The translations under genes were made by a program, and so were the position numbers. Of a DNA stretch of 64,000 nt, positions 11,808 through 23,570 are shown piece after piece (positions within the stretch are counted from its first letter, which is position 1; the number at the start of each line of letters is the position of its first letter). Location: NCBI GenBank assembly GCA_038087015.1, contig JASBNA010000006.1, positions 1,054,001 to 1,118,000 of the forward strand, in the 5' to 3' direction. A model generated the notes under the pieces. It made no database searches. It saw only the letters and a program-made list of their open reading frames with translations, and was not told the origin of the DNA. The DNA comes from Cerrena zonata. Taxonomy: Eukaryota; Basidiomycota; Agaricomycetes; Polyporales; Cerrenaceae.

Positions 11808-13303
11808 TCAATAACGACGCTCGCGAGCATCCTTTTCCTTCTTGCGCCTGCGCTTCTCCTCTTCGTGTCTTCTCTCATCCTCCAGAGCAGCTTCATCTTC
11901 CTTGCGCGCGAGGCGAGCACTGTAATGATAAAATAGGTCAGCACCAGTCCGAAACATGGCATGCAACCATGTACTGACCTGTACATCTCCTCCCGTTCAA
12001 GATCACGGGCATCAGCCTCCATATCTTCGTCGTCTGACATGATATCTCTCCCAACGTAGCTGTCCCTGTTCTTTCCAAACAGTGCCCAGATCTCCGAGCT
12101 CAAGTTGCCACTCTTGGGCGCTGGGGTGCGCCTCTTGGAAGGGGGAGGCGGAGATGGACTCAATGAAGGTGAACGAGGTCGTTTTTTGAATGAAGCACCA
12201 GATGGAAGGGATGATTTCGATTGAGTGCGAAGGGACGTAGACGAGGTCTTGCTGAATGAGGGTGTAGCTTTGGAAGGAGGGAGTTTAGCAGGCGTCTTGG
12301 AGGCGCCATTCGAAGATGAGGCAGGAAGTTTGCCTATCGCTTTCACAGATAGGCTAGATCCCTTTGCAGGGATGACAGTAGAAGTTCTGAAAGATGAGGC
12401 AGCAGAAGATGTGGGTTTTGACGATATGGGCGGAGTCAGTGACTTTGCTGGTGTGTTCTTGCCTGAAGCCTTGGTAGCAGAATGTTCGTTCTCCAGAGAG
12501 CTAGCACGCGAGCCGAATACGGACGAGGCTTGTGAGGATTTGGGCTCGGGCTTGCTCTTGCTAGAGCTGAAGAATCCATTGGCAAAGATCTCCTTCGCCG
12601 CATCACCCTCGAGCACTCTCCCTTCTTTCTTCGCCTTCAGATCTCGCGTGAATTCGTCAATCGTCCTTGTATCGCGTTTCTCCTGGTTCAGCCGCATGAG
12701 AGTAGGCGGCTGGGCTGCAATCCGTTCCTTCACAGAACGATATTGAGTTGCGTTGGGGGCGTTGTCAGTATTGCTTCCGTTGGACACGACATCGACGGCA
12801 CCCCCAGGAAGACGTTTGCCAGTCTTCTGGTACCCAGAGGAATTGGTAGGTCGTCTCGATGATTTCAAGCCATATTGCATCTCGCGCTCCATCCGTTGTC
12901 GTCGTTTCTCCTCACGGGTGAGAGCGATACCGCCGTCGTCGTCTGAAGGGGAATCCCTCTTCTTCCGAGCTGCACTCGACGAAGGGTATTCAGTTTTCGA
13001 ACGTTTGGGACCATACCGCAAGTGATCTCGAATTTCAGCCTCTCTCCTCTCCATCTCCTTTTGTTTGGCCGCACGCTCTTCCTCCTGCCGTTTGAGCCTC
13101 TCCTGATTTCGTTTCTCTTCTTCGAGATGTTTCATGCGTAGTCTCATCTCTAGCTCCTTCTCCTTCCTCTCCTTCTCCTCCTGTTGTTTTCGTTTGAGCT
13201 TCTCCTGCCGCTGTTTCTCTGCTAGGGCGGTCTGGAAGTCGTTCTCGACCTTCTTTGTGTTTGAGGCACTAATAGCCATAAGTGCCTCGAATGCTGCGAC
13301 CAT
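11808..13303 (-). CDS. SPT2: SPT2-family chromatin protein (histone chaperone)
   Basis: Two exons, 11979-13303 and 11808-11919, split by a 59-bp intron (donor GTCAGT, acceptor CATTACAG), giving 478 residues. The diagnostic part is the C-terminal SPT2 domain: SSEIWALFGKNRDSYVGRDI, then MSDDEDMEADARDLEREEMY, then SARLARKEDEAALEDERR. The N-terminal third is a long charged helix (residues about 20-100, many EKQRQEKLKRK-type repeats) and the middle is a Ser/Pro/Lys-rich disordered linker, as usual for the family. In yeast and animals SPT2 binds H3-H4 through this C-terminal domain and preserves nucleosomes during transcription, so a nuclear role is expected. The plus-strand frame 12225-12746 is only a mirror of the Ser/Lys-rich coding sequence. 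Start chosen at the first ATG of the helix-encoding frame. Confidence 0.93.
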
Positions 13304-13757
13304 GGTTGGATTTGTTTGAGATAAATGAGTAAGAAAGATGAGCTAGAAGATGAAAACGAGAGCAAGAGAAGGGCTAGAATGTAGAAACGACGTAGAGGGG
13401 GTGGTACAAGATAGAGAAAGAGGCAGGCGGGAGGTCAGTAAGCCAGGGCCATTGCCACAGCCGCGGGCTCTCTCAGCCACGTAACGGCGCTTACCTCATT
13501 TATAGGGCATAGGGAGGACAAAGACAGAAGATATGCAGAATCTCAATCAGGCAGGTAGCGAACTTGTATTTTGTATTGGAGTACAAGTGATTCTATGTCG
13601 TGACAGTACAGAGAAGAAATGATTGAAATGATGAACCAACGTGAAAAAAATAATTCTCCAAAAATGTCCGTGGTGTTTTGCAATGTCCCCAAGCCAAGTG
13701 AATTATACACAAATGGTCTTGCAAGGATAACTATCAGCTATGAACTTTTGGCGTAGA
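13304..13757. other. Intergenic: SPT2 promoter and MFS 3' region
   Basis: No open frame of interest. The stretch just upstream of SPT2 is GA-rich on the plus strand, so CT-rich as read toward the minus-strand gene, typical of fungal 5' UTRs. Confidence 0.5.
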
Positions 13758-15671
13758 TCATGATCGTCGTGGAGCAGGGGGGTCGTCATGAGTCCAAACT
13801 CTGGCGGGTAGCTGATCCGCGACAAAGAGCGCAAGAACTGCAGTGAATGAGAGGACAACATAGACCAAGTTTCCTCCGAGGTAATGATGTTGCTTATCAA
13901 TTGAAAGCGAGAAGAGCGAGTTGGCCGTCGCGGGGCCAATCGTACGTGTTATCGATACACCGACCTGGCAGAATCCATTGACAGTTCCCAAAGACGCCTT
14001 GTTAGGTGAAGAGGCCGTGATATAAATAAAGATACAACCTGAATTGCAAATTTAGTCAGCTTCATTCGATTGAGCGGAGTAGTCAGGATCCCGGCGTACC
14101 GTAAGAGAAGTTGATGATGATTGAGGATACAATCTGGAACCCTACAGCTGCCCACACGAACAAGGAGTGCCCCTGATCTGCCTTGGCGAGTGAGTTAATG
14201 AGAGGGAACGATGCGAAGACGATCAAGGCTGAGGCGAGACCAACAACGTAGACCTTTTTAGTGCCAAATCGGTCGTGGATTTTGGCAAAGAAGAATATTT
14301 GGATAACTCCGTTTAGAACGCCGAAAACCTGCGGAGATAGAGCTATGAGAAAGGGAATCGAAGAAACGACAAGCAACATGTTAGCTCACCGACAGAATTC
14401 TTCCAATCATGTACGGAGGAAGACCCAAGCCGCCCAGCTCGACAGGTGTAGCGAAGAACACTGGCTGGACCGAACGGAGCATGATATCGACTAACGCTAG
14501 GCAAGCATAGTTCAGAGCAGAAACCAACACACGGTTGTTCAGGAGCGCCTTCAGAGGTAGTGGCTTATTCTCGTCGACATTCTTTTTCAAGCTCACACCA
14601 TCGGCGGGCCCAACACGGTTGTCTTGGCCAGAAGCGACGTTCTGGAACTGCAAGTTGGCTTTGCTGGTCCGAAGCCTGACTAAGTTTCGGAGAGACATCG
14701 GAGAAGTGACAGTCTGGAATGAAGGGTGGAGTGAGTGTTACTCTCGAGCCAGGAGAAATGATTGTCGTTACCTCCTTGAGGAACAAGAGGGTCACAAGCC
14801 AGGCGACAGCAGAGAACGTCGCCGGTACGGCACATGCCAGGAAGTAAGGATAGTCCTTGAGAAATTGGCTATTGCCAAACACGTCTGGGAATTGTTCGGT
14901 AGGCCTCGATAAATAGCCACCGATGGCAGGTCTGACAGGAGCTAACGTTTAATTAATATTTCATGTGCGAGTAGAAGCCAACTCACCCAATAGCTTGACC
15001 AGTAGCCCAAGCAATAGGCAAATAAGCGTATGCCTGCGGGAGGTTGGTAGAGTCGGTTATTTCGGCCACCATGCTCTTAAGCACACCGATATTACCGTTT
15101 AGTGCACCGTTCAAGCTCCGGCTAAAAGGAGATATTTAGAGGGGAATCATTCGATATCGAATACAGCCCATGCTTACCTGACAACTGCACCCCAGTAGGT
15201 CGTCGACATACCAAATGCGTACATAGACAAACTGAGGCCGAATAGACCAGTCATAATGATCGGTTTGCGACCAAGATGGTCAGACAGGCGGCTCCAGTGG
15301 AGGACGGTGAGGGCTTGTGTAGCAAAGAAAATAGATTGCTATTTCAAGTGGTCTGTCAATTTTTGCGTGAAAACATTTGATGCGACGAGACGTACCATAA
15401 GCCCTACATAGTATCCTACGCGGGTTTCATCGCCATGGGTGATACCTGAATCTCTGATAAACTAGCAAAACGTAAGTGACAATGTACCATGATAGGGAAC
15501 GGGATCACGTACTTGCGGTGCGAAAGGGTTAATGACCTGACTCGTGAGAGGTTCAGCCAACTGGAGGACGAGAAGGATGGTAAACTGTGCCCATGGCAGA
15601 GGGGTCCGTTTCTTTTTGTGTTGTTGCTCATGCAAGAGCGGGGTCTCTTCGTCAGTGGTCATCACAGTCAT
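13758..15671 (-). CDS. Major facilitator superfamily transporter (TetA/ZIFL-like)
   Basis: A multi-exon gene of roughly 500 residues, start ATG at 15671 (MTVMTTDEETPLLHEQQHKK), stop at 13758. The N-terminal acidic-dileucine-like EETPLL motif is common in fungal vacuolar and endosomal transporters. TM1 follows (AQFTILLVLQLAEPLTSQVI), then the loop 2-3 motif A (SRLSDHLGRKPIIMTG), TM segments LACAVPATFSAVAWLVTLLF and NYACLALVDIML, a second motif-A-like loop (FFAKIHDRFGTKKVYVVG) and the closing helix VVLSFTAVLALFVADQLPA. The order agrees with a 12-TM MFS protein of the family that includes plant ZIFL and fungal multidrug-type exporters. Substrate cannot be told from sequence. Exons join at small GT-AG introns, e.g. 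after FLKE and after INFSYG. A TATATA sits about 70 bp upstream of the ATG. Confidence 0.88.
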
Positions 15672-16851
15672 GATGTTAGGGTATAAGTTACAGGTAGATA
15701 CGAGGGAAGTGATCCCTGTAAAATGTGGGAGTGGGGGTATATAAAGCTATCATGTGGAAGAGGGTTTTGGACGTCCATCGAATGTTTGAGACTTTCCAGA
15801 GACGGGCTTTTCGTGAGTCAAGTCGGCTCGCCTTACGTAACAGCGTACTAATCCACCCCCAGTCTTCGGACTTCTTCCTCCTCCTTGACACTTTCCTACG
15901 CCGTTCGTAATGTACGTACAACGTCGGAAAAAGTGCTCATCACTGTTCTATGACTCTTGATTCCATTTCTTTTATTCACAGAAAAGATCAGAGGATCAGG
16001 TCAAGGGACTCACTAAGACCCGGGCGATGATTGGTGGTTCAGGCTGTACGATGGGACACCCTTGGTCCTTGGAGGCTCTCTGGAGCTCCAATTGTCGGCC
16101 GAGATGCATAAACATCTGTGGCAGTGTATCCCTCGTACCGGTGCGTTTTGCTCATAAACCGCTATGCTGAGCATTTCAAGCTAGATAAAGCGCAAATGGC
16201 GAGTTCTGGTCAAGCACTGACACAATAAGACGCCCGCGATTTCTTGCGTCATAAGACCTCAAATAGTCCCACTGCCGGATGTCCGATATCATACAGTCTG
16301 TGTAAACCTCATTTCGTTCTTGAGATGATCATTCTCTGCTTTTCCCCTTTCACGTATTACTGCCTCAAAATCTAGCCGATTGGTCATACCAAGCTAAACC
16401 GAACATCTAATAGCCAACGGTCATTTGTAAACTGGGATAAAGCGGACTCTAGTGGACTATCTCTGTTCAGAACCACCCTCGGTCAACGAAAGGGACACCT
16501 CACTTGTTGGAATCTCAATCTGCTCTCACTGTTATGACTGCCTCGGCGTAATGGTCCGCACTTCCGATGACTCCTCACGTGATCCCAACGCGCCATTTGA
16601 TTCCGAACGCGTCTTTGCCACCATGATTTACACCAGTCAAAGGAAACAGCCATTGACCTCAGAAGTCAGATAATGGAGACAATAGACAATGGAACCCTTT
16701 GACGGTGACAATCCCACTGATGATACATATATATGCCTCTTCCTGTGTAAGTTAGTTGATCATTTTTCTTCTCTCCTTCAAGGCCTCGCGCAGCGGTCAC
16801 ATACTTCTTGTCTTTGGAACGAGTACTTGTAATCCTGGACACTCTATCACT
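15672..16851. other. Intergenic promoter region shared by divergent genes
   Basis: Separates the MFS transporter (minus) from a small plus-strand gene. Overlapping frames at 15688-15921 and 16452-16673 have no recognisable domain. TATA-like runs lie at about 15738-15743 (toward the MFS gene) and 16725-16735 (toward the gene at 16852). Confidence 0.5.
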
Positions 16852-17537
16852 ATGGAGCGTATTCGAACCGCTTTCCTTAAGGCCACCAAGTCTACCTCGG
16901 TAAGTATTTTAATTTCGCTTCGAATTCTGCTTCTCAAGACACTAACCACTGAATGTTACAGGATCTACGAACCACCGTAAACCAATCACCAACCCAGACC
17001 ACACCTGCAGTTAAGGAGAAGGTACTCAAGAAAACACCGGTACGAAGTAGCAGCCTGCGTCTCTCGCCACTCAAGAGAAGCCGTACGATCTGCGAGTCCC
17101 CGCCGTCTACTTCAACCCTCGTCTTGCACAGCCCCTTGGACTCGAACCCTAAAGTTCGTCGAAGGAAGACAGTGGTGACCTCTGCCGCCTTACCAACGAG
17201 TCCCTTCACTCCTCGTACACCCCAACTGCCTATCCCTCCGCCACGCTCGGTCTCTGAGCCTGTCCCGCCTATGCCGAAGCTCTACCCGTCCTCGACGCCA
17301 CCCACCATTGCAGACTCTCGCGTAATGTACTTCACCGTGGAAGTTGATTCTGAATGGAATCGTAACTCGGGTGAAGTTGCTACGTTCACTATCCAGGAAG
17401 GATGCGATTCCGCTGCGTCCGAAACTTCTGACGTCTCTGCTAGCGATGGAGATGGGATCCTTTCTGATATCCTTCGCGAGTACCTCATGCAATACGATAT
17501 GAAACTGGACTACGAAAGGCCTACTCCCCAATTTTGA
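16852..17537 (+). CDS. Small Ser/Pro-rich protein of unknown function
   Basis: Two exons: 16852-16899 (16 codons, MERIRTAFLKATKSTS) and 16962-17537, separated by a 62-bp intron (GTAAGT...TTACAG), giving 207 residues. I do not recognise the family. The N-terminal half is basic and Ser/Thr/Pro-rich with repeated SP and TP sites (TPVRSSSLRLSPLKRSR, TSPFTPRTPQLPIPPPR); the C-terminal 70 residues are acidic (VEVDSEWNRNSG, ETSDVSASDGDGI) and end in a helix-like segment (LSDILREYLMQYDMKL). The switch from basic disordered to acidic ordered sequence and the clean intron support a real gene. Composition is reminiscent of the protein at 677-1369. The antisense frame at 17190-17531 is a shadow. Confidence 0.65.
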
Positions 17538-18546
17538 ATATCTTGCTCTCTCACAATCCTTTTGTGTTATGGGTTATGCGTCGCTGGATGATGTCTATCT
17601 ATTTATTTATGCTCGATCATCAACACGGCTTGCTGCTCAATCTCTCGCTTCGTTATCCACACAAGCTATCCGAAACCCAAGCAATCTTTCAACTTCAAGA
17701 TGTACACGCGTCACTAGGGCTCCTTAAATCTACGGACACAATCCCGAAGCCAAACTGTCCGCGTTTCACTAACCATTGTGTACCTATGTCTCGGTATTGC
17801 TGTACAATTCAATTATTGATCCACGACGCGTCCTTGAGTTTCATTTCGATTGAAAGAAGATTTATAAGATATATAGGCTACGCCAGAGATACGAGACAGA
17901 CATCTTCACAACAGCAGAAAACTTTTTTAAACACGATTACGCGTACACGACGGGGAGAAAAAAGAGGAACTCTGTTGGTCTCGCGCATGTTTTTATTCGA
18001 TAGAATCTAGTTGCAACGAGCCGGGATAGGGTCGAGAGGAGAGAACTTGTCAAAGGAAAACCTTATATTTAGAGGTGATGTTCCAGAAGATTAATACTTC
18101 TACAGGTGCTGAGCTCTCGGTGTAGCCCTGCTAAACATTACTCTTCTCATGATTCACAATGCTTGTGTAGCGTCGTCTGTTTAGGTTTTATACAGGGGGC
18201 GTCCAGTCGCGCAAGCGCTGAATCCAACCTATGTGGTGGTGTATGCATCATCTTCAAAGACATTATAGTTCATACCAGTGTACGATACAGTATTTCTATA
18301 CCTAAACATGCCCGGTTTCATATATATGAATTTGATGTCGAATAAATCGGCGATGCAGTGTGTGTCGTAATTACCCGAGTACACGTGTATCTGGCATTGT
18401 CAAAACTGACACTGTACGATCATAACTTAGACTTACACCAAATTGAAGAACGAACGGTAAGTTCGTCAATCACCGTTATATCAAGCACACATTGACGTGT
18501 CCTAGCTACCAGTGGTAACCAGCTCTCTGGCGAACCTGAGTTGACC
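17538..18546. other. Intergenic, no gene recognised
   Basis: Only one frame above 150 codons (17534-18010 plus); it starts at the end of the previous gene, has no domain and mixed composition, so I treat it as 3' UTR plus the promoter of the F-box gene. Confidence 0.5.
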
Positions 18547-20595
18547 ATGCAGTGTTGCAAGCCTGAGGATGACCAGCAGACTTTGCGAATCAAAACCGAG
18601 GCACAGCTGAAAGTGATAGAGGGTATTCAAAAGAGACGTGGCGACGAACTAAACCAGCTTCAAAAGAGGTACGAAGAAGAAATGTGCAAACCTCATATAC
18701 AATATGAGGAGGAACAAAACCGACTTCGCACGCGATATGAAGAAGAGCTGAATGTCCTTCGTTATCCTCTCTCGGAAGATCGTCGACGTCTCAATGCCAT
18801 GCAGCCTGTCGCTACTCTTCTACCAGAAATTCTGGTACATATTTTTGACCTCTGTCTGCCTAACCCCCCTATTCACTCGCGTTACTCCGAGCTCAGACAT
18901 GCCTCTCACAGCGAGCGTTGCCTTCAATTCCTGAAAATTCTCCGCATATGCTCCCACTGGCGGGCGGTCGCACTCGGCGCGGCATCGTTATGGTATTATG
19001 TTGATATGACTCTGCCTGCAATTGCATTGCATACATTAACATGGTCAAAAAACTGTCCGCTGGTAGTCATAGAGGAAGATTCTCTTGCGATTAGCGGAAT
19101 ACGGAGCGTTGAGCTGCGCCGACGTCTGATCATAGAACTTTTTGAACGACATTCACATCGTATCCAACGTCTTCACGCTATGAAACTGCCCCCGGAAGCA
19201 ACCATCACCCATCCGTCGCAATTGATTGCCCTCCACTACGTTCGACTTCACAATCGACATCCTCGCACGAACCGAGTGCCGGAGGGACGAAAACCATGGT
19301 ATATGTGGTTAATGCGTTTACCATGCCTTAAACGGTTGGATTTGGAAGGCAAGTGGCAATTTCCTGACAGCATGCCAGTCGATTTCCACTTCCCGGGGAC
19401 ATTGGAGTTCTTGAAACTCTCTTTTCAATCTGGGAGCCACACCCTGTCAGCCAACGTACTCATCTCCTCCTTGCTAAATGGCAGTGGAGTCAACTCAAGG
19501 TTAACAGAACTCGTTCTGGAAAACATTTGCGACGCAGTTTTGCCATCTCAGGGCCCCTATCCCATCCTTGACTTCCCGAACCTAGAAAATTTGACCATAA
19601 AGGACAATGGACCAGTTTGCACGTTTATCCTTCGTCATATGACGACACCTCCTGGTATACTCCTGCAGGTCGAGGCGGATTTTTCATCCACAGGGACCGC
19701 CGATTTACCAATCAGGGGTTTATTTCGTACGCTGTTAGACAAACAAGCAACCGCCAGTGGAGACCGCCCGATCTCCAGGCTGCAAGTAAAGAGCTCCCAT
19801 TACTTATGCAATAACATTACGAAAGATCGATTTTGGGTAGCTGTCTCTGGGCATTCTAGTTCAGACGATATCAACGCTGAGAACCAATTGTTCACCATCG
19901 CTTTCGCAGTTCGTTACTCGGACTCTTTAGGGGATCTCATAAGGTTGGTCGAAAATTACTGCATAAACCTACCCATCTCCGAAGTCCAAACATTATCGTC
20001 AGGACTTTCCCTGCCACCAGAAGCCGCGAGTTCACTAGATTTACCCAACCTTCTGTCCGCCACGCCTGTCATCTCAATGCTGGAAGTTCGAAGTTGGGAA
20101 ACACTTTGCCGTCTCCCTTTTATGCTAAGACCCTGTGTCCAAGCGCGTAATGGTTGTGAAACGGAGATTTTGCCTCTCCCGAAGTTAACACGTGTACTGA
20201 TACAGGACGCTTTCAATCCACTCATGAGGAACCAAACAAGGCCTGTTTTTCTTGAAACCTTTCGTGGACTCGAAGATGCCTTTCGCGCGAGGTCTCAAAT
20301 TTCCTTCCGACCTCTATCAGTCAAAGTCTCTCAAATTACCCAGCTTGGCCCGCAGTTATTGACTGCACTCGTTAAAGCCTTCACGATGGGCAATGGTATT
20401 CTGCAGGGACTGCCTTGGGTCGAAACCGAACAAGACGGACTACCTAAACAATATCCTTACAATACACGGTGGATAGCGATGATTGGTCACAGGAGAAACG
20501 GAGTGGGTGCAGAAGATTTATGTTTATGGTATCGCTTCTTCATCGCATATAAGCCGACGATCCCACCATGTCTAGATGAAGAACGCCCGATGTAG
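18547..20595 (+). CDS. F-box protein with N-terminal coiled coil
   Basis: An uninterrupted 682-codon frame from ATG at 18547 to TAG at 20593-20595. Residues about 10-80 are a charged coiled coil (RIKTEAQLKVIEGIQKRR, RYEEELNVLRYPLSEDRRRL). The F-box follows at about 85-155: LLPEILVHIFDLCLP, then KILRICSHWRAVALGAASLW, the typical agaricomycete form. The rest is a degenerate leucine-rich region (LKRLDLEGKWQFPD, LEFLKLSFQSGSH, LTELVLENICDAVL, FPNLENLTIKDNG). F-box proteins join substrates to the SKP1-CUL1 ubiquitin ligase; the leucine-rich part would choose the substrate, which is unknown. The frame is intact, unlike the F-box-like gene at 7128-8910, with which it shares the coiled coil + F-box + LRR layout. 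Confidence 0.9.
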   Translation: MQCCKPEDDQQTLRIKTEAQLKVIEGIQKRRGDELNQLQKRYEEEMCKPHIQYEEEQNRLRTRYEEELNVLRYPLSEDRRRLNAMQPVATLLPEILVHIFDLCLPNPPIHSRYSELRHASHSERCLQFLKILRICSHWRAVALGAASLWYYVDMTLPAIALHTLTWSKNCPLVVIEEDSLAISGIRSVELRRRLIIELFERHSHRIQRLHAMKLPPEATITHPSQLIALHYVRLHNRHPRTNRVPEGRKPWYMWLMRLPCLKRLDLEGKWQFPDSMPVDFHFPGTLEFLKLSFQSGSHTLSANVLISSLLNGSGVNSRLTELVLENICDAVLPSQGPYPILDFPNLENLTIKDNGPVCTFILRHMTTPPGILLQVEADFSSTGTADLPIRGLFRTLLDKQATASGDRPISRLQVKSSHYLCNNITKDRFWVAVSGHSSSDDINAENQLFTIAFAVRYSDSLGDLIRLVENYCINLPISEVQTLSSGLSLPPEAASSLDLPNLLSATPVISMLEVRSWETLCRLPFMLRPCVQARNGCETEILPLPKLTRVLIQDAFNPLMRNQTRPVFLETFRGLEDAFRARSQISFRPLSVKVSQITQLGPQLLTALVKAFTMGNGILQGLPWVETEQDGLPKQYPYNTRWIAMIGHRRNGVGAEDLCLWYRFFIAYKPTIPPCLDEERPM

Positions 20596-21157
20596 AGGTC
20601 GGCTGTCTTTGCCAGTGAGAGATGAACCTACTGTTGTCTCATTGACATATTAACGACTTTGACGCGTATGGTCGAGGCTGCGGCTATAAGACAAAAGACT
20701 TCTATCAGTGTACTGTACTTGTATTCTCCGACCTTTCTTCTCGGGGACTTAGTCCGGAATATACCTACCTACCTACCTACCTCCATAGAGTATAGGGCTT
20801 GGGCCTCAAAATACGGAAAAGAAAACAATGTCCTTTCTCAAGAGAACACCGATGGACTGAGTACCAAAACAAAAAGTTGGTATTACGATGGAAGAGGACA
20901 GCTACGCGAACAAACATATAAAGACAGAAAAAAGGAGACATCGAAAGCAGAACAGAGCTGGAGCTACGCTATTGTATGTACGTATGGACGATAATTGTAA
21001 AAGGGACAAATACGGCCTATGAAGTAGCGAGGCAATTGACAATGCGAGATGGGTTAGGAGAAATAATGAACAACACGTATACCTAAAACACGACAGGGAT
21101 AGCGTAAGGGGACAGGATCCACGGGAGTGATGCGAACTCCCAGCGTCCGGATGAGCA
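20596..21157. other. Intergenic with a CCTA microsatellite
   Basis: Converging 3' ends of the F-box gene (plus) and the RRM gene (minus). The plus frame 20659-20994 shows no domain. It contains the CCTA repeat listed separately. Confidence 0.5.
20751..20782 (+). repeat. CCTA microsatellite with a shared flank
   Basis: Four CCTA units plus CCT at 20764-20782, preceded by AGTCCGGAATATA. The same arrangement (GTCCGGCATATA followed by CCTA units) recurs at 32678-32715, so the repeat tract and its 5' flank are both shared, which suggests a dispersed repeat rather than independent microsatellites. Confidence 0.7.
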
Positions 21158-22811
21158 TCAATCACTTCCTTCCATCTTGAACCTCTTCCTTGGTCCGTCA
21201 GGTCCGAACTGTCCTCCGCCTCCGCCTCCACCTTGCATGAACGCTGGATTGAAATGTCCTTGATTGAATCCCCCACGTCCGCCCATCGGCATCATGCCCA
21301 TGCCTGTTGGAAAACAAGTTCCATAAAGTCCGGATCCCGATACACGACAAGCGAACAGGGAATGGAGGAACGACATGGGGACGATATAAAGAGAAGGGGG
21401 AAAACAACACGTCAGGAACACATATTCACGTCATAGAAAAGACAAACTAGAAACCCGTACCCATTCCGCCCATCATTCCTCCGCGTCCTCCGAATCCAGC
21501 ACCTCCACCCATCATGGCGCCCCCTCCACCTCTAGGACCTTGAGGAATCATTCCACCACCCCTTGCACTGGCGAAGCCTCCTGAAGCACCCATGGCGTTA
21601 TTGACGAAACCAGGATTGATAGCACCCATACCCATACCCATGTTCATGCCGGCCATACCAGCCATGGGATTCATGCCCATTCCTCCCATTGGAAGACCGC
21701 CCATTCCCATAGCACTCATACCGTTCATCATGGCTGCTGCAGGCATACCTCCTCGCATCATACCCCCTGCGTTATTATTCATGCCGCCGCGCATGTTCAT
21801 ACTTCCACCACCCATATTGTTGTTCATGCCGGTGGTGGTGGTGTTGTTATTATTGTTGTTGTTATTGGCCATTCCGCCGCGGTAGGTACCACCTCCACGA
21901 GATACACCTCCCGTACCGCCACCGGACTGCATACTTCTGTTGTCTCGCGGTGGAGGTTCTAAGAAGAAAGGTAATTGATTACGTATAAGGAACAGAAGAG
22001 GAATGCGAACCTTTGGGGAGAGTGCGGAAGGGGTTACCTTGCGCTGAACTTGTAAGATTGGCGGTTGCTTTTCGGTTCTGGAATTCACTAGGGGAGACAA
22101 CGTTGAAACTGGAAGATTGCTAGTGGTACAAAAAGAACTCACTTATTGTCGAAAAAGTTCTTGATGAGTGTTGCGTTTTCGTGACTATGACATTCAATAT
22201 AGGCAATTCTATTAAACAAAGCATTAGCAAGACGTCCACATCATTTCATCACAACGCATATACCTACCCTTTACTTTTACCGTTTACTTTGTGTTCCGAG
22301 AAGGTGATATCTTTATGGTTAAGATTCACACCGACCTCTATTGCCATTTGACGAAGGTCCTCATCTGTTGTCCACTGTAGAGAAAACAAACATAACATCG
22401 AACACGTCTTAGTACATGCGTATAGAACACTAAACGACACGACAAACGGACCCATTGCAAGTCTCCGATATACAGTGCGTCTTGTCCTGATCCTGCATGG
22501 CTAGTAGTGTTGTTATTCGAATTGGACTGACCGTTTCCATTGTATGTATTGTTCGATGTTCCATTCGGACTTCGGACGTTGTCACGAGTGTCTTGCTGAT
22601 CAGTTTCATCTTCCTCTCGAGGCCGCTTTTCTCCCACAGCAGGGGAACTTGAACGGGGTTGTGGCTCTTCGGCAGTGTCATCTTCGAGGGACTATGGGAA
22701 TGAGGGGACCCTAAGTCAGCGAAGCGCCTACACGCGACCGTGGATGGGACATACCACTACAGGCTTGGTATCCTCCTCTCCGTAGAGATCGAAATCATCA
22801 TCACCAGGCAT
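21158..22811 (-). CDS. CPSF6-like RRM protein (mRNA 3' end processing)
   Basis: Multi-exon gene starting [19 protein letters not shown] at 22811 and ending [11 protein letters not shown] at 21158. An acidic, Ser-rich N-terminus is followed by one RRM spread over three exons: [25 protein letters not shown] (RNP2 region), [35 protein letters not shown] (RNP1 region), then [21 protein letters not shown]. The rest is a Met/Gly/Asn-rich low-complexity tail with an eight-Asn run and many MGGM-type repeats, ending in a short basic segment. The [15 protein letters not shown] pattern is the hallmark of CPSF6/CFIm68-type proteins, which help choose poly(A) sites, so a nuclear RNA-processing role is expected. 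Animal CPSF6 has a Pro-rich and RS tail; the Gly/Met tail here is the fungal variant or a related RRM subfamily. The plus-strand frame at 21592-21885 mirrors the repeat tail. Confidence 0.85.
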
Positions 22812-23570
22812 TTTGTCTTTTGGTTACTTAGGGCGTATAGAGCGCGCGGCGTGTAGGTGTGGAGATTAAAAATCGTGTCTCTTGTTCTATACAAGATGGA
22901 AGCGACAGGATTTTTCGGTATTACGGATGACAGAGAGTGAGAGAGACAAGATGAGAGAATATTTGTCAGAATACAGCTTGTATCGAGAGACAAAGGACGC
23001 GTTTCCGAGAAGAGCAGTAGAGAAAGGATGGGGAGCTCTTACATGCAGAGTATGTTACAGGCAACGAGAATGCAAGTTCTGAGTACTAGTAAACCTTTCC
23101 TTTCAGTTTCGAATACAATAAGAGGATGCACAGCGCGCAGGCCTGCTAGTCGAGATCGAGGGGCGGGGTCGGGGAAGATGGTGGTCGGTGGACAAGAGAA
23201 CAACAGCTTTCCTCCTTTCCCGCCTCGCCACCCTCGGCCCTTGCCGAACACACAACAAGCGCCCTCCTGCAACTTCCCAAAAATCCAATTTCCTTCCGTA
23301 CATCCTCAGAAATACACATTCAATGTCGTCAGCAGACGGTGGCACAAACACACAACGCCCTCGCCTTTTACTAGGGCGTTCCGTGTGCTACCTTTACTTG
23401 CATGCTGTATAGGCAATTTTTCAGAATTCCGGTTTGTCTGGATCTAATCATGTTTTGCTCTGAGAAGGAATAAATCATTCTAGACGGGAGTAACATGACA
23501 TTGCGTAGCTATCTCTAAGAGTCTATGACAGGAGGCATAATCTCGTAACACGTAGCCGCGAAACCCTCTA
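22812..23570. other. Intergenic; right part begins the duplicated terpene-synthase block
   Basis: Several frames overlap on both strands (23028-23447 plus, 23039-23351 minus) without a domain. From about 23330 the sequence is clearly similar to 27017 onward, e.g. the shared core CAACGCCCTCGCCTTTTACT. Confidence 0.55.

Noticed and set aside
12225..12746. 173-codon plus-strand frame opposite SPT2
   Set aside because: Mirror of the Ser/Lys-rich SPT2 coding sequence; the minus strand has the SPT2 domain.
21592..21885. Pro/Ile/Met-rich plus frame
   Set aside because: Complement of the Met/Gly repeats of the CPSF6-like protein.
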